From contig WTGR01000639.1 of NCBI GenBank assembly GCA_011523485.1, positions 1 through 5,122 on the forward strand: a DNA stretch of 5,122 nt. The letters run 5' to 3'. The position numbers were made by a program, and so were the translations under genes. Every line of letters starts with the position of its first letter. Positions within the stretch are counted from its first letter, which is position 1. The notes below the pieces were generated by a model, which saw nothing but the letters and a program-made list of their open reading frames with translations, ran no database searches and was not told where the DNA came from. Below are positions 1-4,612 of this stretch, piece by piece. The stretch is from Acidobacteriota bacterium. Lineage in GTDB: Bacteria; Acidobacteriota; Vicinamibacteria; Vicinamibacterales; UBA8438.

Positions 1-598
1 CCTTCATCGATTCGCGGAGCGCGGCGCGCCCGCGCGCGAGTCTAGACTTGACCGTACCCACCGTCACGCCGAGCGAGAAGGCGATCTCCTGGTACCGCAT
101 GCCGTGGAACTCCCGCAGCACCAGGGCCGACCGCTGTTCGAACGGCAGCGCGCCGATGGCCGCCCGCATGCGCTTCGCGAGCTGTCGCCGCTCGAGCCGT
201 ACGTCGGCTCCCGGTTGATTCGTGGCCCGCGGCTCGCCGTGGGCGGACGCGTAGTCCTCCAGCGAGACCTGCGCATCCCGCCGACGCCGCGTCCAGGACC
301 GCTGCCGGTTGCGCGCCTGATTGACGACGATGCGGTAGATCCAGGTCCTGAGCGTCGCGTCCCCGCGGAACCTCGCCAGGGTCCGGAACACACGCAGAAA
401 GACGTCCTGCGAGACGTCGAGCGCCTCCTCGCGATCACCCAGCAGGGCGAGGGCAAGCTGGAACACCATCGCCTGGTGCGTTTCGACCAGCCGGCGGCAC
501 GCCTCCTCGTCCCCTTCGACGCACCGGTCGATCAGCGAGGTGTCGGCCGCGGGGAGCGCCGACCATTCGACAGCCGATGCAGATCTCAAGAGCTCCAC
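1..598 (-). CDS. ECF-type RNA polymerase sigma-70 family sigma factor (C-terminus off the window)
   Basis: Alternative sigma factor that would direct core RNA polymerase to a dedicated promoter set. Reading the minus strand gives 199 continuous codons. Residues about 22-100 form sigma region 2: helical DRCVEGDEEACRRLVE, then LDVSQDVFLRVFRTLARF and TLRTWIYRIVVNQARNRQR, the core-binding and -10-recognition segment. A variable, charged linker spans about 101-135. Residues about 138-195 form region 4: ALPFEQRSALVLREFHGM, then the helix-turn-helix YQEIAFSLGVTVGTVKSRLARGR, which contacts the -35 element. Regions 1 and 3 are absent, as expected for ECF (group 4) factors. The gene runs off the left edge just after region 4, so few residues are probably missing, and any anti-sigma gene downstream is not visible. 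The start is uncertain: GTG at 598 fits the domain layout, TTG at 589 has a GGAG three bases upstream, and the frame stays open further upstream but encodes implausible Arg-rich sequence. The family call is firm; the regulon is unknown. Confidence 0.93.
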   Translation of the reverse strand, partial: MELLRSASAVEWSALPAADTSLIDRCVEGDEEACRRLVETHQAMVFQLALALLGDREEALDVSQDVFLRVFRTLARFRGDATLRTWIYRIVVNQARNRQRSWTRRRRDAQVSLEDYASAHGEPRATNQPGADVRLERRQLAKRMRAAIGALPFEQRSALVLREFHGMRYQEIAFSLGVTVGTVKSRLARGRAALRESMK

Positions 599-601
599 CA
601 G

Positions 602-619
602 AGGCCGCGTTCGCGGCCT
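602..619. repeat. Perfect 8-bp inverted repeat next to the sigma-factor start
   Basis: The two arms, AGGCCGCG and CGCGGCCT, are exact reverse complements separated by TT. On the sigma-gene strand the repeat ends three bases before the proposed GTG start, exactly where a ribosome binding site would lie, and no Shine-Dalgarno sequence is seen there. It could be an mRNA hairpin controlling translation or a protein-binding operator. GC-rich DNA produces such repeats by chance fairly often, so the functional reading is inference. Confidence 0.45.
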
Positions 620-712
620 TCGCCGTCCCGCCAAGGTTCGCGTACCACCGTACCTTATGCAAGGAAGCCGCCGACCTCGCGGTCGCGACCGCCTCCGAGC
701 CTCTGTACGCTT

Positions 713-749
713 GGACACCGGCGGCGTCCGAAGGTTCCATCACGGTTCC
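713..749 (-). promoter_or_regulatory. Possible ECF-type promoter for the sigma gene (tandem GGAACC)
   Basis: On the minus strand GGAACC occurs twice, at 749-744 and 738-733, one helical turn (11 bp) apart. GGAAC is the common -35 core of many ECF-dependent promoters. Sixteen bases after the second copy is GTCC (716-713), loosely like the short -10 cores of ECF promoters. ECF factors often transcribe their own gene, which would give a leader of roughly 105 bases here. The spacing and first motif are seen directly; promoter activity is inferred. Confidence 0.3.
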
Positions 750-758
750 TGCTACGAT
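750..758 (+). promoter_or_regulatory. Possible extended -10 element for the SpmAB-like gene
   Basis: TGCTACGAT fits the extended -10 pattern TGnTAnnnT. No convincing -35 hexamer lies 16-18 bases upstream, as is permitted for extended -10 promoters. It would start transcription around 765, giving a leader of under 30 bases before the ATG at 792. No clear Shine-Dalgarno sequence precedes that ATG. It sits directly beside the tandem GGAACC on the other strand, so the two divergent genes may share control. Confidence 0.25.
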
Positions 759-791
759 CGGCTCCCGACGCCCGTTAGCGCGGCCTGCCCA

Positions 792-2114
792 ATGCTGAAC
801 GGTCTTTTCGTCTCGGTCGCCCTCGCCTCGGTGCTCCTGGCCGCGGCCACGGGCCGCATGGAGGATCTCACCGGAGCGATCCTCTCGTCGGCGCGCAACG
901 CCGTCGACCTCGCCATCGGCCTCGTCGGCGTCATGGCCTTCTTTCTGGGGTTGATGCGCGTCGCCGAGAACGGCGGCCTGATGGCCACCATCGCCCGCGC
1001 GGTCCGCCCCGTCATGCGTCGGCTCTTCCCGGACGTGCCGGACGACAGCCCCGCGATCAGCGCGATGATCCTCAACATCGCCGCCAACATGATGGGCCTC
1101 GGCAACGCCGCCACGCCGTTCGGCATCAAGGCGATCCAGGAGCTCGACAAGCTGAACAGCCGCCCGGGCACCGCCACCAACGCGATGGCGCTGTTCCTCG
1201 CCATCAATACGGCGGGTCTGGCGGTACTGCCCAGCGGGATGATCGGCGTGCGCGCCGCCCTCGGATCGGAGGACGCGGCCGGGATCTTCTTCCCGACGTG
1301 GTTCGCCAGCGGGTCGGCGACGATCGTCGGCGTCACCGCGGCGCTACTGCTGTCGCGCCTCGGCCGCTACCGCAGGACGGAGCCTCCCTCCATCGAAGCC
1401 CCGACGACCGCAACGGCGACGGAGCCCGAACGAACGGAAGTCCCGGCCGGAGCCCCGGCCGGCCCGGAGGCGGCGCCGGAGCCTCTCGCCAAGCGACTCT
1501 GGATCGCCCGAGCGTTCTGGATCGCGCTGCTGGCGCTGGCCGCCCGCGACTTTCTCACCCGGCTCGGTGCGGAGTCCCCGGTGGACGCGTTCCGCGGGAT
1601 GACCTCGTTCTGGATGCTCCCGGCCCTGGTTTCGGCGCTCGTGCTGTATGGCTGGGTGCGTGGGGTGCGGGTATACGATTCGCTGGTCGAAGGCGCGAAG
1701 CAGGGCTTCGACGTCGCCCTGCGCATAATCCCCTTCCTGGTCGCGATTCTCGTGGCCATCGGCATGTTCCGCGCCGCCGGCGGCATCGATGCGCTCGTCA
1801 CGGTGCTGGGGCCGCTCACCAGCCTCATCGGCATGCCGGCCGAGGTGCTGCCGGTGGCGGTGCTTCGTCCGCTGTCCGGCTCCGGCTCGCTCGGCGTGGC
1901 GGCCGAGATCATCCAGACCTATGGCCCCGACTCGTTGATCGGCTATCTGGCCAGCACGGTCTACGGCAGCACCGAGACCACCTTCTACACGCTGGCGGTC
2001 TACTTCGGGGCCGTCGGCATCCGCAACACCCGCCATACGCTGCCCGCTTGCCTCTCGGCCGACGTCGCCGGCATCCTCGCGGCGACGTTCATCGTGAACC
2101 TGCTGTTCGGGTAG
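792..2114 (+). CDS. Fused SpmA-SpmB-like membrane protein (two nucleoside-recognition/Gate domains)
   Basis: Multi-pass inner-membrane protein of 440 residues. The N-terminal half is SpmA-like: hydrophobic segments at about 3-20 and 37-56, then the hallmark NIAANMMGLGNAATPFGIKA (95-114) with QELDKLN, then hydrophobic stretches at about 130-155 and 172-188. A polar Pro/Ala/Glu/Thr-rich linker spans about 195-232. The C-terminal half is SpmB-like: hydrophobic segments around 237-255, 272-288 and 308-325, then LRPLSGSGSLGVAAEI (358-373), TYGPDSLIGYLASTVYGSTE (376-395), TTFYTLAVYFGAVGIRNTR (396-414) and a last hydrophobic helix. In Bacillus, SpmA and SpmB are separate proteins needed for spore-core dehydration; the Gate domain is also found in nucleoside transporters. 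In non-spore-forming bacteria the role is unknown, and transport of a small solute is inference. The ATG at 792 was chosen because SpmA proteins begin close to this MLN; an upstream in-frame ATG at 657 would add Arg-rich, unconserved sequence. Confidence 0.92.
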   Translation: MLNGLFVSVALASVLLAAATGRMEDLTGAILSSARNAVDLAIGLVGVMAFFLGLMRVAENGGLMATIARAVRPVMRRLFPDVPDDSPAISAMILNIAANMMGLGNAATPFGIKAIQELDKLNSRPGTATNAMALFLAINTAGLAVLPSGMIGVRAALGSEDAAGIFFPTWFASGSATIVGVTAALLLSRLGRYRRTEPPSIEAPTTATATEPERTEVPAGAPAGPEAAPEPLAKRLWIARAFWIALLALAARDFLTRLGAESPVDAFRGMTSFWMLPALVSALVLYGWVRGVRVYDSLVEGAKQGFDVALRIIPFLVAILVAIGMFRAAGGIDALVTVLGPLTSLIGMPAEVLPVAVLRPLSGSGSLGVAAEIIQTYGPDSLIGYLASTVYGSTETTFYTLAVYFGAVGIRNTRHTLPACLSADVAGILAATFIVNLLFG

Positions 2115-2148
2115 GCGACCGAGGTGCACGGGAAAACGGTGCAGTCGC
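2115..2148 (+). terminator. Bulged hairpin after the SpmAB-like stop, possible terminator
   Basis: Directly after the TAG stop, GCGAC (2115-2119) and TGCAC (2125-2129) can pair with the continuous 3' arm GTGCAGTCGC (2139-2148). This gives two 5-bp stems, a 5-base bulge on one side and a 9-base loop containing AAAA. No T-tract follows on either strand, so this is not a classical intrinsic terminator. It could protect the 3' end or act between the two convergent genes. The rest of the gap to 2244 holds only a weak GGGC/GCCC hairpin (2177-2190) and no supported gene. Confidence 0.25.
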
Positions 2149-2244
2149 ACGCGCCGCCGGGCGTCTGCGCGACCTTGGGCGGTGCAGCCCTCGGACGAAG
2201 GCAAGGGTATGAGAACAGCCTGGCCCGGAACGGGAGAAAGGAAC

Positions 2245-2679
2245 TCAGGGATCGAAGAGAATCGCGTTCAGCGCTTCCTCGTCATCGGGAAGCGCCGTCT
2301 CGCCGGGCGGCAGGCGGTTGCCTCGGAGGATGTGCGCCATGAGCTCGGCCGTCTGGGCGGGGCTGAGCGTGCCCGGTGCGTCCTGCGGCATCGTCGCCTG
2401 GATGTACCCGAACATCTCGCCGAGCGAACGACCGCGCCAGAAATTCCGAAAGGTGTGATCGCCGAGCAGGGCCGCCATCTCGGGAACGAACTGGCGGATG
2501 GCGCCGTGGCACACGGCGCACCGGTCATCGTACAGGACCGCGCCGCGATCCGCCTGCTCCACCGTGTAGACGCCATCGCGCACGGAGGGAGCAGCCGCCT
2601 CCTGCGCCGGCGCGGCGACGACGACCCCGGCCACCAGGACCGGAGCCGCCGCGCCAGCAAGACGAAGAACAGCGCGCAT
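2245..2679 (-). CDS. Periplasmic monohaem c-type cytochrome
   Basis: Small electron carrier of 144 residues. Residues 1-26 look like a Sec signal peptide: basic MRAVLR, a hydrophobic Ala/Val core, and likely cleavage around AAPAQ. The haem-attachment motif is CAVCH at 54-58, with His58 as the proximal iron ligand. A second ligand is probably Met97 in ATMPQDAPGTLS, the usual class I pattern of Met-Pro some 40 residues after the haem motif. The helix SPAQTAELMAHILRGNRLPPG (106-126) is the typical C-terminal helix of these cytochromes. It is the second gene of a two-gene operon, its ATG two bases after the stop of the propeller gene (TAG-GC-ATG) with only a weak AGTAGG upstream, which points to translational coupling. 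Its electron partner is not shown by the sequence; the divergent molybdoenzyme is the nearest candidate. Similar cytochromes also serve PQQ-dependent dehydrogenases, but no such enzyme is in the window. Confidence 0.93.
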   Translation of the reverse strand: MRAVLRLAGAAAPVLVAGVVVAAPAQEAAAPSVRDGVYTVEQADRGAVLYDDRCAVCHGAIRQFVPEMAALLGDHTFRNFWRGRSLGEMFGYIQATMPQDAPGTLSPAQTAELMAHILRGNRLPPGETALPDDEEALNAILFDP

Positions 2680-2681
2680 GC

Positions 2682-3710
2682 CTACTGATCGAGTATCAGC
2701 GTGGCGTTGCGCTTCGGAACGTTGCCGCCCGTCACGATTTCGGTGACCTTCTTCACCGATTCGATCTCCACCACGGCGACGCTGCTGGTGTCCGCCAACG
2801 AAACGTAGGCGTACTTGCTGTCCGGCGTGATCGTGATCCAGTTCGGCGACTCGCCGACGACGACGCCGCCGACCAGCTCGAGCTCCGGCAGCGTGTAGAC
2901 GTAGACGCTGCTGTTCAGGCTGCTGTTGGCGACCAGGTACTTGTTGTCCGGGGTCACGCCGATGCCGTGCGCCGTGTTGCCGCTGTGGCCGGGCAACTGC
3001 TCATCCTCCGGCACCGCGGGGTACTCGATGCGCCGCACTTCCTTGCGCGTCGAGAAATCGATGACGCCGAAGCCGTTGAAGTTGGAGAGCTGCGCGTAGA
3101 CGTGGCGCGTCGAGCCGTCCTCGTGGCGGTCGAATGCCATCGGGCGGATGCCGCGGTCGAAGTAGGTCGTCCACACCGGCTGGTCGGTCGCGGTGTCCAC
3201 GACGGTGAGGTTGCGCGCGCCGATCATGCCGGCGACGGCGTACTTGCCGTCGGGCGTGACGTAGGTATTGTGCACGCCGCCGTGGACCGAGATCGTCGCG
3301 ATGATCTCCTCGGACTCGGTGTCGAGCACGTCGAGGGCCCCGGGGGCCTCGGCGATGGCCGTGTAGACCTTCTTGCCGTCCGGCGTGATCGCGATGTTGT
3401 TGGGATGTCCGCTGAGCGGGACCTTCTTGACCACCTTCAGCGCCTTCACGTCGACGATGTCGATCGTGTTGTCGGACTCGTTGGCGATGTACACCTTGCT
3501 GCCGTCGGGGGCCGGCGCGGCGCCGTGGGCCAGCGAGATGCCGCCAATCTCCGCGACCACCTCGTTGGTGGTGGGATCGATGAAGTGCAGGTTGTCGCCG
3601 CGGCTGTTGGTCTGGATGATCCAGAACTTGTCCTGCGCCGCCGCCGTGAGGGGCAGCACGAGCATCACCGCCGCCACCAGATAGCAGACCGACCAGTGTT
3701 TCGTCGCCAT
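2682..3710 (-). CDS. Secreted YVTN-family beta-propeller protein
   Basis: Exported 342-residue protein made of repeated beta-propeller blades. Residues 1-25 are a signal peptide (basic start, core LVAAVMLVLPL, cleavage likely after TAAA before QDKF). YVTN-type repeats follow, marked by PDG turns then a beta strand: APDGSKVYIAN (67-77), TPDGKKVYTAI (109-119), TPDGKYAVAG (152-161), a divergent blade around 194-207, TPDNKYLVAN (253-262) and TPDSKYAYVS (296-305). With the N-terminal strand FWIIQTNSRG and the C-terminal NATLILDQ closing the ring, seven blades are likely. His62, His147 and His248, with Asn104 and Asn290, fall at the same place in their blades (seven residues before the PDG/PDN/PDS aspartate), where residues often line the central channel. 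Such proteins act as scaffolds, binding proteins or, rarely, enzymes; some accompany PQQ-dependent alcohol oxidation. The exact role is unknown. Start: ATG with AGGAG eight bases upstream. First gene of the operon with the cytochrome. Confidence 0.92.
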   Translation of the reverse strand: MATKHWSVCYLVAAVMLVLPLTAAAQDKFWIIQTNSRGDNLHFIDPTTNEVVAEIGGISLAHGAAPAPDGSKVYIANESDNTIDIVDVKALKVVKKVPLSGHPNNIAITPDGKKVYTAIAEAPGALDVLDTESEEIIATISVHGGVHNTYVTPDGKYAVAGMIGARNLTVVDTATDQPVWTTYFDRGIRPMAFDRHEDGSTRHVYAQLSNFNGFGVIDFSTRKEVRRIEYPAVPEDEQLPGHSGNTAHGIGVTPDNKYLVANSSLNSSVYVYTLPELELVGGVVVGESPNWITITPDSKYAYVSLADTSSVAVVEIESVKKVTEIVTGGNVPKRNATLILDQ

Positions 3711-3718
3711 CCTTCAAA

Positions 3719-3723
3719 CTCCT
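3719..3723 (-). promoter_or_regulatory. Ribosome binding site of the YVTN propeller gene
   Basis: AGGAG on the minus strand lies eight bases before the ATG at 3710, an ideal spacing. A second purine run, GAAGG, abuts the ATG and is too close to serve. This fixes the start and places the signal peptide at the true N-terminus. Confidence 0.75.
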
Positions 3724-3768
3724 GTCCTGTTGCCGTATCGTTGAGCCTGCTTGCCCGTCTGTCCGGCG

Positions 3769-3774
3769 ATTCTA
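3769..3774 (-). promoter_or_regulatory. Candidate -10 box (TAGAAT) of the propeller-cytochrome operon
   Basis: The minus strand reads GGTGGTAGAATCGCC; TAGAAT matches the TATAAT consensus at five of six positions. The expected -35 region, about 3792-3797, reads CGTTCG and is poor, so an activator or a non-standard sigma factor may be involved. The predicted transcript would start near 3762 and carry about 50 leader bases, including the AGGAG. Confidence 0.4.
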
Positions 3775-3799
3775 CCACCGCCGGCCGGTCCCGAACGGA

Positions 3800-3805
3800 T
3801 AGAAT
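3800..3805 (+). promoter_or_regulatory. Candidate -10 box (TAGAAT) of the molybdoenzyme gene
   Basis: The plus strand reads CGGATAGAATGC; TAGAAT matches the -10 consensus at five of six positions. The expected -35 region, about 3777-3782, reads ACCGCC and is poor. Transcription would start near 3812, about 33 bases before the ATG, leaving room for the strong AGGAGG. It is the mirror image of the box at 3769-3774, 25 bases away, with the palindrome CCGGCCGG (3781-3788) near the centre. Confidence 0.4.
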
Positions 3806-3831
3806 GCTGTCGACCTCGGCGCGAAGAACCC

Positions 3832-3837
3832 AGGAGG
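3832..3837 (+). promoter_or_regulatory. Strong ribosome binding site of the molybdoenzyme gene
   Basis: AGGAGG, a full anti-16S match, lies seven bases before the ATG at 3845. It fixes the start so that the Tat motif falls at residues 4-12. It is the strongest such site in the window. Confidence 0.8.
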
Positions 3838-3844
3838 TGCAGCG

Positions 3845-4567
3845 ATGACACTCTCTCGACGCAAGGCGCTCTCGATTTCCGGCTCGACCCTGGCCGGACT
3901 ATCCCTCGGCGTCGTGAAGCCCGGCGGTCCGGCGATCGCCCGGGCTCAGGAAGCGCAGGACTGGCCGGACAGCCTCGTCGAGAGGCCGCTCCGCGAGGGA
4001 TTCCCGGCGCCGCTGCCCCTCAACGCCGACGGGTCGGCCCCGGAGCACCCGGAGAGCGCGGCCGGCGGGATCACCGATCCGCTGATGTGGCGCACGCAAG
4101 GGCGGCGGACGCCGGAGATCGAGTTCGACTACCGGCGGATGGCGATCCGGGTCGACACCCGCGGCATGGCCCGGCTTTCCGGCACGCTGCGCTTCTCGGA
4201 CCTGGAGCGGCTTCCGGTCGTCTCAGGCACCTGGCTGCTGCAGTGCGGCGCGCCGAACCCGCGGGGCATCGTCAAGTGGACCGGCGTCCGCTTCAGCGAC
4301 TTCGCCGACATGCTCGGCGTCATCCCCGAGGTCCACTACTGCCGCTTCGTCGGCTCCGACCGCTTCTACGCGGACGAGCCGATGACGACGCTCCGGCGCC
4401 CGCAGGTCCTGCTGGCGTGGTTGATGAACGACGAGCCGATCCCGCCGCGGCACGGTGCGCCGTTGCGGCTGATCGTCCCGTTCCGCTACGGGAACCGCAG
4501 TGTGAAGGCGGTCACCGAGATGACGTTCAGCACGCCGGGGCCGCGAGTAACGCCGTTGCCCGCGTGA
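3845..4567 (+). CDS. Tat-exported molybdopterin-dependent oxidoreductase, sulfite oxidase/MsrP fold
   Basis: Periplasmic molybdenum enzyme of 240 residues. The N-terminus carries a Tat signal: twin arginine in SRRKALSISG (4-13), a mildly hydrophobic stretch and probable cleavage after AIARA (30-34). Tat export fits a protein folded around its cofactor before crossing the membrane. The oxidoreductase domain spans about 75-232: LPVVSGTWLLQCGAPNPRG (123-141) holds Cys134, the expected cysteine ligand to molybdenum; KWTGVRFSDFADMLGV (144-159), NDEPIPPRHGAPLRLIVPFR (195-214) and YGNRSVKAVTEMTF (215-228) are the family's conserved blocks. Only the catalytic domain is present; the dimerisation domain of larger sulfite oxidases is absent, so it is nearer in size to MsrP (YedY) proteins. 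MsrP repairs oxidised methionine with the membrane haem protein MsrQ, which is not seen here. The divergent cytochrome c could be the electron partner instead (inference). Substrate unknown. Confidence 0.9.
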   Translation: MTLSRRKALSISGSTLAGLSLGVVKPGGPAIARAQEAQDWPDSLVERPLREGFPAPLPLNADGSAPEHPESAAGGITDPLMWRTQGRRTPEIEFDYRRMAIRVDTRGMARLSGTLRFSDLERLPVVSGTWLLQCGAPNPRGIVKWTGVRFSDFADMLGVIPEVHYCRFVGSDRFYADEPMTTLRRPQVLLAWLMNDEPIPPRHGAPLRLIVPFRYGNRSVKAVTEMTFSTPGPRVTPLPA

Positions 4568-4595
4568 GTACCGCTGCGGCACGACACGGCGCATG

Positions 4596-4611
4596 CGGAC
4601 CGGGCCGTCCG
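4596..4611. terminator. Weak hairpin between convergent genes, possible bidirectional terminator
   Basis: CGGAC (4596-4600) and GTCCG (4607-4611) can pair around a six-base loop, in the 45-base gap between the convergent molybdoenzyme and NHL genes. The stem is only 5 bp and no T-tract follows on either strand. The position is what one expects of a shared terminator; the sequence support is slight. Confidence 0.2.
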
Positions 4612-4612
4612 G

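Noticed and set aside
641..654. CGTACC-AC-CGTACC direct repeat as a regulator binding site.
   Set aside because: Two 6-bp copies 8 bp apart are not in helical phase and match no motif I recognise; it is weaker than the GGAACC pair nearby.
435..743. A minus-strand frame beginning with ATG at 743, as an alternative or frameshifted start of the sigma factor.
   Set aside because: It is in a different frame from the sigma regions, which read without interruption from 598; no frameshift is needed.
104..778. A 224-codon plus-strand frame over the sigma-factor gene.
   Set aside because: Its composition is Pro/Arg-rich and unstructured. The minus-strand frame gives clear sigma regions 2 and 4 over the same bases.
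540..791. An 84-codon upstream extension of the SpmAB-like frame, including an ATG at 657.
   Set aside because: The added sequence is Arg-rich, crosses the inverted repeat and the sigma-gene leader, and precedes the point where SpmA proteins normally begin.
2137..2187. CGGTGCAG occurring twice (2137-2144 and 2180-2187) as a possible repeat element or site.
   Set aside because: Only eight bases match, the flanks differ, and one copy is part of the hairpin arm; chance is the simplest explanation.
1298..2212. Long open frames on both strands inside the SpmAB-like gene.
   Set aside because: Both give low-complexity Arg/Gly/Ala-rich sequence, while the chosen frame has membrane helices and conserved SpmA/SpmB motifs.
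2376..3848. A 490-codon open frame on the plus strand, antisense to the propeller and cytochrome genes.
   Set aside because: Its translation is Arg/Asp/Val/His-rich with no recognisable domain. It lies opposite genes with signal peptides, a haem motif and repeats, and long antisense frames are expected in GC-rich coding DNA.
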